Positions 53,357 through 61,420 of a DNA stretch of 64,000 nucleotides are shown one piece after another. Origin of the DNA: Botrimarina hoheduenensis. GTDB lineage: Bacteria; Planctomycetota; Planctomycetia; Pirellulales; Lacipirellulaceae. The position numbers and the translations under genes are program-made. Location of the stretch: assembly GCF_007859815.1 (NCBI RefSeq), contig NZ_SJPH01000002.1, forward strand, positions 419,824 through 483,823, read 5' to 3'. The notes under the pieces are model-generated. The model was not told the origin of the DNA. It worked only from the letters and a program-made list of their open reading frames with translations, and made no database searches. How positions within the stretch are numbered: the first letter of the stretch is position 1; each line of letters begins with the position of its first letter.

Positions 53357-54277
53357 CTAGAAGCTATTGATCCACGTGAGCCACCCTGGCAGGGTGATTG
53401 CTGCCGCGAGCGTTTGGCAGGTCACCATCGCCGCCATCGACTCGGCATCGCCTCCCATCTGCTTGGCGAGCAAGTAGGAGCTCGGGGCGGTAGGTAATGC
53501 CGTGAAGACGATGCCAATGCCGAAGGCCTGGCCTTCAACACCCAGTAGCAGCAACAGAGCACTCGCGAGGGCAGGCAACACGAGGAGTTTTGCGGCACTC
53601 GCCAGGGCCTCGGGCCAGCCGAGCCGACGGAAGGCTTCGGCGCGTAGGGCTGCACCAACCGCCAACAGCCCGAGCGGCAACGCTGCACGTCCAAGCACCC
53701 GCGTTACTTCGTCAGCGATCGGCGGGATCGCATACCCCGAAGCGTTTAGCGTGATACCAGCAATGCAAGCCAGGATCAGGGGGTTCGAGCACAAGCCACG
53801 TACTAATCCGGACGATGAGCCGCCGACCGTCGGCTCGGCATAAATGGCCAGCACCGCGACGCAGAGCGTGTTGACCAGCGGGACGATGATCGCGATCGAT
53901 ACGGCGGCGTAAGCCAGTCCGGCCGCACCAAACCCCCAGCTCGCAACAGCGAGCCCCACGTAGGTGTTCATGCGGATCGCTCCCTGCACCAAGCTTGATA
54001 TTTTTGGTCCTTGGCAGCCGGTCAGCGTGCCGGTCACAAGCGTTACGGCCGTGATGGCGGTGATCGCTGCCGCCAAGCCGACCGCCAACGGTTTCCAGGC
54101 GAGCTGGCTGAGATCGGCTTCAGAAAGGGTTGTCAGTATCAGAGCCGGAAACAGCACGTAGTAGGTGAGTTGTTCTGCGGGGCCCCAGAAACCGGCCCCC
54201 GGAAACCCCCAGCGGTTGAGGGTTGCCCCGAGGAGAATCAGCACGAAGACGGGGGCGAGGATCAGCGCGAGCGACAT
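53357..54277 (-). CDS. AEC-family transporter (auxin efflux carrier type)
   Basis: A 306-residue inner-membrane protein with about ten helices in two inverted halves, starting SLALILAPVFVLILLGATLNRWGF. Family marks include YYVLFPALILTTLSEAD, NTYVGLAVASWGFGAAGLAYAAVSIAIIVPLVNTLCV and FTALPTAPSSYLLAKQMGGDAESMAAMVTCQT. Members carry organic acids or auxin-like compounds in several organisms; the cargo here is unknown. It is divergent from the GH3 gene, and a LacI-type operator sits in the space between, so both may be controlled together. Confidence 0.9.
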   Translation of the reverse strand: MSLALILAPVFVLILLGATLNRWGFPGAGFWGPAEQLTYYVLFPALILTTLSEADLSQLAWKPLAVGLAAAITAITAVTLVTGTLTGCQGPKISSLVQGAIRMNTYVGLAVASWGFGAAGLAYAAVSIAIIVPLVNTLCVAVLAIYAEPTVGGSSSGLVRGLCSNPLILACIAGITLNASGYAIPPIADEVTRVLGRAALPLGLLAVGAALRAEAFRRLGWPEALASAAKLLVLPALASALLLLLGVEGQAFGIGIVFTALPTAPSSYLLAKQMGGDAESMAAMVTCQTLAAAITLPGWLTWINSF

Positions 54278-54354
54278 GGCGAGGGGGCCCGAGAGCTACT
54301 CCGCACAAGGCGGCAAGCGAAGGTGCCCCACGGAGAGAACCGGCCGAGAAGCGG

Positions 54355-54370
54355 TGAAAGCGATTGCATT
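54355..54370. promoter_or_regulatory. LacI-type operator (set 2, site c)
   Basis: TGAAAGCGATTGCATT lies between the divergent AEC transporter and GH3 genes, 78 bases from the first and 87 bases from the second. A/T-rich sequence (TTCTATATAGC) follows at 54387-54397. Confidence 0.65.
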
Positions 54371-54456
54371 TACGGTCGCTTTGGAGTTCTATATAGCTAC
54401 GGACCCCTCATCTGTGCAATCAAGCAATCGATCTCGCCCATTTTGGCTTTTCTCTG

Positions 54457-56874
54457 ATGCGAACGAATCAAAATCACGCCAGCGCCATGCCCTGGTGGCT
54501 GGCGGTGACAACATGCCTTTTCTTGCCGGCGGTTTGGATCACGGCGGCATGGGCAGATACCACCGATGAAACGGCGGGGCAGGCCACAGCGAACACCTTC
54601 AATCCAACGCTGCCGCAGCACCGGCCACTTAAATTAAGCGACCCTGTTGCTGCGGCTCCGCCGGTCGATCTCGACCTGGTGACGGGCACGATTGAGGAAC
54701 GCATCGAGCGCGTTCTGTCGGTCATGACGATCGAAGAGAAGATCGGACAGATGTGCCAAGTTGCGCAGTTCGGCGACGAACTAGGGGACGCCATCAAGGC
54801 CGATCTGCGCGCCGGACGCATCGGGTCACTTTTCTACACGGGCAACGCGGCACAAACGCGCGAAGCCCAGCGGATCGCCCAAGAGGAATCGCGTTTAGGA
54901 TTGCCGCTCTTGACGCCGCGCGATGTCATTCACGGCTTCCGTACCGTTTTTCCCATTCCGCTCGGCCAGAGCGCAAGCTGGAACCCTGAGCTGGTTGAAG
55001 CGGCTTGCCAAGCCGCGGCGGTCGAATCACTTGAACAGGGCATCAACTGGACCTTTGCTCCCATGATGGACGTCAGCCGTGACGCCCGCTGGGGGCGCAT
55101 CGCCGAGTCGTTGGGCGAAGACCCCGTGCTTGCCGCCGAGCTTGCTGCGGCCATGGTCCGGGGCTATCAGGGGGACGACGAGCAGCGTGGCATCGCCGCC
55201 TGTGCGAAGCACTATGTCGCTTATGGACTGACTGAGGGCGGGCGTGACTACAACCGGGCCCAAGTCGCAATCAGCGAGCTGCACAGCGTTTTCCTGCGAC
55301 CCTTCGAAGAGGCGGTGCGGGCCGGGTGCGCAACGGTTATGACGGGCTTTAGCAGCATCAACGGCGTGCCGCCGTCGGGCGATACCGAATTGGTACGCAA
55401 GCACCTAAAAGAGCGGTGCGGTTTTGAGGGGCTCGTCGTGAGTGACTGGGGCTCGGTCATCGAGATGATCGAACACGGGTACGCCCAGAATCGCTCTGAG
55501 GCGGCTCGCTTGGCCGTCACGGCGGGGGTCGATATGGAGATGGCCTCCACGACCTATCAAGAAAATCTGCTCTCGTTGATCGAAGCGGGAGCCCTCGAGA
55601 CCGACCTCATCGACGATGCCGTCCGCCGTGTGCTGCGGGTGAAATTCCAGTACGCGATGGACGACCAGCGCAAACAGCTCAGCTCGACCCTCGAGGAGCG
55701 TCGCGCGTGTGCTCTTGCGCTCGCCACTCAAAGCGTCGTGCTGCTCAAGAACGATTCCGAACGCTTGCCGCTGGATCCGAACAAGCCGGGGAAGATCGCG
55801 TTGATTGGTCCGCTGGCCGATGCGGCGCGTGATCAGCTCGGGTGCTGGATGCTCGATGGCAAGGCCGAAGAGGCCGTCACGCTGGCAGCCGCGCTGCGTG
55901 AAGCTATCGGTGAGCGTGGCCAGCTGACGGTGGCAGCGGGACTTGAATCGACGATCGACCAGAGCGCGGCGGGGATTGCCGACGCCGTGGCGGCTGCCAA
56001 ACAGTCCGACGTTGCGATCCTCTGCGTTGGCGAGGGGTGGCAACTAAGCGGGGAGGCACGCTGCCGAGTGGATCTGAATCTTCCGGGCAACCAATCGGAG
56101 CTGGTCCGGGCGGTTACCGAAACCGGCACGCCCACGATCCTTGTCGTCATGGCAGGCCGCCCGCTCACCATCGGTGACGAAGCCGAACGTTGCGCGGCGG
56201 TGCTCTACGCTTGGCACCCCGGCACGATGGGCGGGCCGGCGCTGGTGAACGTGCTGATGGGGCGCGAGTCTCCTTCGGGAAAGCTGCCGGTAACGTTCCC
56301 CAAACATGTGGGCCAATCACCGCTCTACTACAACTGTCCCAACACCGGGCGCCCCGCTTTGGCCGGCACCCGGGCGCTCATCGGTTCGGGGCTCTCGGAC
56401 TTCCCCGAAGAACAGAAGTACCGTTCCCACTATCTGGATGAAGACCCCTTCCCGCTGTACCCCTTCGGATACGGCCTGTCTTACACCCAGTTTGAGTACA
56501 GCGATCTGGAACTCTCGCGCCCGGCGATCGAGCCCGGCCAGACGCTCGCGGTGCGAGTGCGGCTGACCAATGTCGGCTCGGTTGCGGCGGACGAGGTCGC
56601 CCAGCTTTATGTCCAAGACACCTATGCGAGCTTGGTCCGTCCGGTTCGCGAGCTCAAGGCATTCCGCCGCGTTCACCTCGACCCCAACGAGTCCACGATT
56701 CTCGAGTTCGCGCTCTCGACCGACGAGCTGGCCTTCTTTGACAATGAGGCGCAGCTACGGCTCGAGGCGGGCGAGTTCCGGGTCGGAGTCGGCGGCGACT
56801 CGACCGTGCCGCTGTCGGCGTCGTTCCAGCTGCGCGAAGCCACGGTTGCCAGCGACCGGAGTCTTCCTAAGTAG
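54457..56874 (+). CDS. GH3 beta-glucosidase-type enzyme
   Basis: An 805-residue exported enzyme with a signal peptide (~1-33, ending AWA). The GH3 N-domain spans ~80-420 (RVLSVMTIEEKIGQMCQVAQFG, IGSLFYTGNAAQTREAQRIAQEESRLGLPLL, DVIHGFRTVFPIPLGQSASWNP, WTFAPMMDVSRDARWGRIAESLGEDP, CAKHYVAYG). The nucleophile Asp is in GLVVSDWGSV (about residue 330). The C-domain (~420-680: SVVLLKNDSERLPLDPNKPGKIALIGP, VAILCVGEG) and a fibronectin-like tail (~690-785) complete the BglX plan. It probably frees glucose or mannose units from oligosaccharides. The lacI gene follows directly. Confidence 0.93.
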   Translation: MRTNQNHASAMPWWLAVTTCLFLPAVWITAAWADTTDETAGQATANTFNPTLPQHRPLKLSDPVAAAPPVDLDLVTGTIEERIERVLSVMTIEEKIGQMCQVAQFGDELGDAIKADLRAGRIGSLFYTGNAAQTREAQRIAQEESRLGLPLLTPRDVIHGFRTVFPIPLGQSASWNPELVEAACQAAAVESLEQGINWTFAPMMDVSRDARWGRIAESLGEDPVLAAELAAAMVRGYQGDDEQRGIAACAKHYVAYGLTEGGRDYNRAQVAISELHSVFLRPFEEAVRAGCATVMTGFSSINGVPPSGDTELVRKHLKERCGFEGLVVSDWGSVIEMIEHGYAQNRSEAARLAVTAGVDMEMASTTYQENLLSLIEAGALETDLIDDAVRRVLRVKFQYAMDDQRKQLSSTLEERRACALALATQSVVLLKNDSERLPLDPNKPGKIALIGPLADAARDQLGCWMLDGKAEEAVTLAAALREAIGERGQLTVAAGLESTIDQSAAGIADAVAAAKQSDVAILCVGEGWQLSGEARCRVDLNLPGNQSELVRAVTETGTPTILVVMAGRPLTIGDEAERCAAVLYAWHPGTMGGPALVNVLMGRESPSGKLPVTFPKHVGQSPLYYNCPNTGRPALAGTRALIGSGLSDFPEEQKYRSHYLDEDPFPLYPFGYGLSYTQFEYSDLELSRPAIEPGQTLAVRVRLTNVGSVAADEVAQLYVQDTYASLVRPVRELKAFRRVHLDPNESTILEFALSTDELAFFDNEAQLRLEAGEFRVGVGGDSTVPLSASFQLREATVASDRSLPK

Positions 56875-56929
56875 AACTGGCCGATTCTCGATCCGCTTCT
56901 CTTCTCATGCTGTTTCCTGCGGAGTTGTC

Positions 56930-57937
56930 TTGGCCGCATCGATCGAAGACGTCGCGAAACGGGCCAACGTTTCGATCAGCACCGTTTCACGCGTGCTGAA
57001 TCGGCGGAACATCGTCAATTCCGAGACGCGCAAACGGGTCGAGGAGGCGATCGACGCGCTCGGCTATCGACCGAACGTCTTCGCCCGGGGGCTAATGCTC
57101 CGCAAGAGCAACATCCTGGGTTTGGTGTTGCCGGACTTGCACGGCGAGTTTTACTCCGAGATTATCCGCGGAGCCAACCAAAAGACCCGTGAACTGGGCT
57201 ACCACATGCTGGTCTCGTCGGTCACCGCCGACGACGACGGCCACGATGTTCTCTCTGCCGTTGGCACGCAGGGGTTGGTTGATGGCATCGTCGTGATGGT
57301 GACGGAGATGAGCTCCCGGATCCGCACCTCGTTGTCCCAGGCAGACCTGCCCATGGTGCTGCTGGACGGCGACGTGCCCGGCGTTAAGCACGATTCGGTG
57401 GTCATCGACCAGCAACGCGGTGCGGCGGAAATGGTTCGCCACCTGCTCGATTCCTCGCCGGGCAATCGTGTGCTCTTCATCGGCGGGCATGACACCAACC
57501 TCGACACGATCGATCGGTTAACCGCGTATCGAAAGGTCCTCGCCGAGCACGGGCTTCAACCGGGGCGGCAGGATATCGTCCATTTGGACTACTCGTACGA
57601 GACCGCTTTCGACTACGCCAGCCAGCACGTGCTAGCGTGGGCCGAGCAGCCCACAACGATCTTCGCCGCCAACGACGAGATGGCCGCCGGCGTGGTCGAT
57701 GCCGCAATCGCCGCGACTCTCAGTGTGCCCGACGAGCTGAAGGTGGTCGGCTTCGACGACACCCGGATCGCCCAGCTCACACGCCCCCGCCTGACCACCG
57801 TGCGGGTGCCGAAGTCGGAGATGGGGGCCGCGGCGGTAGAGCTGCTCTGTGCACGGCTGAAAGAGCCCGGTCGGCCCTCGACCCGAATCACGCTGCAGAC
57901 CGAGCTCGTGGTCCGTGAGTCGTGCGGAGGGCGTTAG
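56930..57937 (+). CDS. LacI-family transcriptional regulator (second)
   Basis: 335 residues starting at TTG 56930, with GGAG five bases before; the frame is open further left but overlaps the GH3 gene. The helix-turn-helix is canonical: SIEDVAKRANVSISTVSRVLNRRNIVNSETRKRVEEAIDALGYRPN, with the hinge ARGLMLRKSNILGLVLPD. The ligand domain has LHGEFYSEIIRGANQKTRELGYHML, GLVDGIVVMVTE, NRVLFIGGHDTNLDT, TIFAANDEMAAGVVDAA and VVGFDDTRIAQLTRPRLTTVRVP. It lies 55 bases after the GH3 gene, likely in the same transcript. Four CG-centred palindromes in the locus suit this helix type and are its best candidate operators. Confidence 0.93.
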   Translation: MAASIEDVAKRANVSISTVSRVLNRRNIVNSETRKRVEEAIDALGYRPNVFARGLMLRKSNILGLVLPDLHGEFYSEIIRGANQKTRELGYHMLVSSVTADDDGHDVLSAVGTQGLVDGIVVMVTEMSSRIRTSLSQADLPMVLLDGDVPGVKHDSVVIDQQRGAAEMVRHLLDSSPGNRVLFIGGHDTNLDTIDRLTAYRKVLAEHGLQPGRQDIVHLDYSYETAFDYASQHVLAWAEQPTTIFAANDEMAAGVVDAAIAATLSVPDELKVVGFDDTRIAQLTRPRLTTVRVPKSEMGAAAVELLCARLKEPGRPSTRITLQTELVVRESCGGR

Positions 57938-58270
57938 GCTCGGTTTTTTTCAGTCGGGGTAATCTTCGAGGAAAACAGCAATGAAAACGCTTGCAAAGGA
58001 TCTCGCCGCTCGATAATTTAGAATAACAGTTACTCATCTGAGCGGTCGGTCGGCACTGCGCCGTCGGTTTGCTCTGTTCTTGTCATTAGATCGCCGGTCG
58101 CAAGATCGGTTCGTTGTAGTCGGTGGGTCGGCTGCCGCTGTCCGCAGAACGCTTGGTCGAGCCACCACGCGAGCGCGGCACCGCGGCAATCGACGCACCT
58201 TGTGTCGGCTCTTTTCGCTCCCCGCTCTTCCCTGTCACTCCCCACCACGCTTCGATTGAAGGAGACACCC
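57938..58270. other. Intergenic region with a LacI-type operator
   Basis: No gene is seen. It holds the operator at 57982-57995 and an A/T-rich patch (GATAATTTAGAATAACAG, 58012-58029) that may be part of the promoter for the next gene. Confidence 0.45.
57982..57995. promoter_or_regulatory. LacI-type operator (set 2, site d)
   Basis: TGAAAACGCTTGCA, followed by AA, differs from site a at one position. It is 275 bases before the duplicated CBM-like gene and 45 bases after the lacI stop. Confidence 0.6.
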
Positions 58271-59713
58271 ATGAAACGATTCGGATTGATGCTTGCCTTA
58301 GTAGCGAGCGCCTGCGTCGCCCAGCGCGCCGCGGCGGTTGAACTGCTCACCAACGGTAACTTTGAGGCCGCGCTCGTCGAGACGATCGACGGCTGGAATC
58401 TGGCGGAGTATCGCACCGCCGATCCCAATATCGCGGTTAACTCGGCGGCGATTGTCGGCTTCGCCAACAACCCGGGCGGCACGGCGGGCGAGTTCGGCCT
58501 GTGGCTGCGTTCGTTCGTCGGCAACCCGACCGACGGTCTGGCCGACGCGGTGCTCACGCAAACGGTGGCCGCCGCGGCGGGAGAGACCTACACCTTCTCG
58601 GGCGAAGCCTCGTTCGAGCAGAACCACGCCGCGGGCGTCCCGTTCTTGGACCTGCTCTCACCGTTCGGCGAAGTCGCCTCGCCCACGCAAGCGACCTTCC
58701 GCCTCGAGTTCCTCGGTGCCGGTGGAGCGGTTCTCGGCAGTGCGTCGCAAAATGTGGCCGATGACGTCTTCAACGGCTTCGGCTACTCGGCGGTCACGCC
58801 GATCGTTGCTGTCGCTCCGGCCGGCACGGTTTCGGCGCGCGTGGTTGCCGAAGAAACCGGCATGGCGATCAACATCGATCCGGGCCAGTCGGCGTTCTAC
58901 GACAACTTCTCGCTGAAGGCCGCATCGAACCCCACCTCCGAGCTGCTCACCAACGGCAACCTGAACACACCGATCACGCAGTCGGTGGTTGGCTTTGAGT
59001 TTGTCGAAGCCCCCTCGGGGACCGACACCCTCGCGCTGGCGGGCTTTGCTAACGACCCCGCCACGGGCGGTGCCCAGGGCGTCTGGATCCGCGGCTTCGT
59101 TGCGGGCGATGGCACGGTCAAGACCAGCGTCCCCGCGACGCCCGGTGCCGAGTACTCGTTCAAGGCCTCGACCCGCTGGGAAGCCAACTACACGGGTGGC
59201 CTGCCGGAGACCGGCACCGAGACCATGCTCGAGCTCGCGTTCCTCGATTCGAGCGACAGCGTTCTCGGTTCGCCCGTGACGCTCGACCTGCGCACCGTGC
59301 AGATGAACGATGGCGAGTGGCGCAACCACGAGCTGCTGGGCACCGCCCCGGCCGGTGCCGTTAGCGTCCGCGTCTCGGGCATCGTGACCGGCTTGCAGGT
59401 CGGCACGGGTGGCGGGTTGTCGGCGTTCTTCGACGACTTCTCGCTGATGACCACCGCCGTGGCGCTCAACCCGGGCGACTTCAACGGCGACGGCAAGGTC
59501 GACAACGGCGACCTGAACCTGTTGCTCGGCAACTGGGGTGCCAACACGGTCCCCGGGGCGTGGATCAACGGCTTCGCGGCGCCGGTCGACAACGCCGAGC
59601 TCAACGCCCTGCTGGGCAACTGGGGCTTCGGCGTTGGTGTGGCGGTCCCCGAGCCCGCTTCGCTGTTGCTGATGGCCGCCGCCGGCTTGGTGTCGGTACG
59701 TCGCCGTCGCTGA
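58271..59713 (+). CDS. PEP-CTERM protein with two CBM4/9-like domains and dockerin part
   Basis: 480 residues from the ATG at 58271, with GAAGGAG before it. The signal peptide ends at AQRAAA. Two similar domains follow: VELLTNGNFEAALVETIDGWNLAEY (~25-220) and SELLTNGNLNTPITQSVVGFEFVEA (~220-400), each opening with the LTNGNFE pattern of CBM4/9-like modules and closing with AFYDNFSL or AFFDDFSL. A dockerin-like part (GDFNGDGKVDNGDLNLLLGNWG, NAELNALLGNWGFG) and the signal VPEPASLLLMAAAGLVSVRRRR end the protein. The last ~75 residues are nearly the same as those of the frameshifted gene at 43441. Probably binds glycan at the surface. Confidence 0.85.
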   Translation: MKRFGLMLALVASACVAQRAAAVELLTNGNFEAALVETIDGWNLAEYRTADPNIAVNSAAIVGFANNPGGTAGEFGLWLRSFVGNPTDGLADAVLTQTVAAAAGETYTFSGEASFEQNHAAGVPFLDLLSPFGEVASPTQATFRLEFLGAGGAVLGSASQNVADDVFNGFGYSAVTPIVAVAPAGTVSARVVAEETGMAINIDPGQSAFYDNFSLKAASNPTSELLTNGNLNTPITQSVVGFEFVEAPSGTDTLALAGFANDPATGGAQGVWIRGFVAGDGTVKTSVPATPGAEYSFKASTRWEANYTGGLPETGTETMLELAFLDSSDSVLGSPVTLDLRTVQMNDGEWRNHELLGTAPAGAVSVRVSGIVTGLQVGTGGGLSAFFDDFSLMTTAVALNPGDFNGDGKVDNGDLNLLLGNWGANTVPGAWINGFAAPVDNAELNALLGNWGFGVGVAVPEPASLLLMAAAGLVSVRRRR

Positions 59714-60066
59714 ACGTGACGCGAGGGGGGGGTGCACCCAACCAACGCCGTCCGGCGTGCGTAGGGAAGAGAGCGGCCCCCCCGCGAGAGAGTTTCACGT
59801 CGGCGTGAAGAAGTGCTGGCGCGCAGGGCGGAAGCCACTGCTCGCCAGGCTTCTCGCGCCGCCGCGAAGAAGAAGCAAAGAAAGAAGCAAAAGAAAAGAA
59901 GTCGTGTGAGGGGAAAGCGTGAGGGGAAGGGCGAGGCGTTCCGCGCAGGTACGCCTCGCCTTCTCCTCCCCTCCACACGAGCAAACAGCCACCCCGCTTA
60001 GCAAGGGAAGCTTAGGCCCCGTCGCCGATCGTTCGGTGGCGGCGAGAATTCATCAGGAGCAGATCG
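59714..60066. other. Intergenic stretch, no gene seen
   Basis: A frame at 59813-60001 would give a Lys/Arg-rich peptide, but the DNA is simply purine-rich (AAGAAGAAGCAAAG) and there is no start signal. A G8 run lies near 59725. Confidence 0.4.
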
Positions 60067-61284
60067 ATGCCAGCGAACAAGCCCTTCTTTACCGAGCGAT
60101 CGCCGCAGCCCCGGGGCTTCACGCTGGTGGAGTTGCTGGTGGTGATCGCGATCATCGGCATCTTGGTGGCGCTGTTGCTGCCGGCGGTGCAAGCCGCGCG
60201 CGAAGCGGCGCGACGCACACAGTGCAAGAACAACCTGAAGAACATCGGGCTAGCGACGCAGAATTTTTACGACACGTACCAGCAGTTCCCCACGGGCGGA
60301 ACTAGCCCCGGTGCCCGTATCGAGAATTATCTAGCCGATACTTTCTCTCAACCCAATGCGGCCCTGCGGAGAGGTCCCGCCAACGGACCTGAAAAACAGG
60401 GTCTCGGGGTTTTCTTTCAGCTACTGCCGTACCTTGAAGAAGGGGCGATCGCTGATATCACTCAAACGGATCAACTTAACAACCAAGCTGTTGGACTCTT
60501 TAACTGCCCCTCAAGGCGAGGTGTTACTTTTGGTGGCGGAGGTGGAGGCCCTTCTTTGATTGACTACGCCGGTGTCATGGCGGGTCCCGCCCGCTCTGAG
60601 GTCGGCGATACCGAGATGGATAGTCGGTTAGCCAATCCCACAAGTCCTGACACACGAATCCGACAAGCCACTTGGGGTTGTCCTATTCCTGCGTGTGATT
60701 CAGGTTTGCCGAATGCAAGCACTGTGCAGAAATTGATTACTAGTCGCCCCGAACCTGACTGGGTTCAATTCCGAGGCATCATTCAGCGCACCGATTGGAC
60801 GCTGGCGTTAACAGCAAGTCCTCCTCAGGGGAGAGAGTCGGGATTTGGTTTGAAAATGACCTTTGCAAAGATCACCGACGGCAGCAGCAAGACCATGTTC
60901 ATAGCGGAGAAGTGGCTTCCCACAGAGTTTCACGGTGGAACTTCTCCTCAGCCCGGTATGGGTGCCTTCGACGATGATGGCTGGGCCGATGCTTGGGACT
61001 GCAACAACATGCGAACTACGATTTTCTCGCCCCGGAGCGATTCCGATCTTTCTCTACCTCCGGGAGTTACCGCCAACGGTACCCCTCCGCTTGAAGTTCT
61101 AGTACGTCCCAACAACATCTGTGACGACTACGGAGATTGGCTCCTAGGCTCATCCCACGCCGGTGGAATCAACGCCGTCTTTGCCGATGGCTCAACGCGA
61201 TTCATCAACTACGACATTGATTTAGAAAACTTTAACCGGCTCGGTCACCGTCACGATGGCGAATCAATCGACTACAGCTTCTAA
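60067..61284 (+). CDS. DUF1559 prepilin-like protein
   Basis: A 405-residue DUF1559 member. The prepilin signal is [40 protein letters not shown], then [42 protein letters not shown] and [17 protein letters not shown] (H-X9-DG) fit the family. Base composition changes inside the gene: by hand count 60121-60240 is 64% GC, but 60481-60540 is 52% and 60721-60780 is 50%. This suggests the body of the gene came from elsewhere, or is under different constraint, while the conserved 5' end is like its neighbours. A terminator follows at 61354. Confidence 0.93.
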   Translation: MPANKPFFTERSPQPRGFTLVELLVVIAIIGILVALLLPAVQAAREAARRTQCKNNLKNIGLATQNFYDTYQQFPTGGTSPGARIENYLADTFSQPNAALRRGPANGPEKQGLGVFFQLLPYLEEGAIADITQTDQLNNQAVGLFNCPSRRGVTFGGGGGGPSLIDYAGVMAGPARSEVGDTEMDSRLANPTSPDTRIRQATWGCPIPACDSGLPNASTVQKLITSRPEPDWVQFRGIIQRTDWTLALTASPPQGRESGFGLKMTFAKITDGSSKTMFIAEKWLPTEFHGGTSPQPGMGAFDDDGWADAWDCNNMRTTIFSPRSDSDLSLPPGVTANGTPPLEVLVRPNNICDDYGDWLLGSSHAGGINAVFADGSTRFINYDIDLENFNRLGHRHDGESIDYSF

Positions 61285-61353
61285 GACGCCGGACTGCGGT
61301 TTGCGTTGAAGTCTGCCGATCTATTCACCCGCGGATCGACGGAAATCAACAAA

Positions 61354-61394
61354 AGAGGGGAGCGACGCGCGTGCGACTCGCTCCCCTCTTTTTT
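61354..61394 (+). terminator. Rho-independent terminator
   Basis: AGAGGGGAGCGA (61354-61365) pairs with TCGCTCCCCTCT (61378-61389), followed by TTTTT. It ends the DUF1559 transcript and separates it from the GH144 gene. Confidence 0.88.
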
Positions 61395-61420
61395 AGAGAT
61401 CAACCCTCGTCAGGACACGG

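Noticed and set aside
56570-56929. N-terminal extension of the second LacI protein
   Set aside because: The extension lies in another frame of the GH3 gene and is Arg/Ser-rich; a TTG with GGAG upstream at 56930 gives a standard LacI N-terminus.
59813-60001. Lys/Arg-rich small open frame resembling a histone-like tail
   Set aside because: The DNA is a purine-rich low-complexity stretch with an opposing frame and no ribosome binding site.
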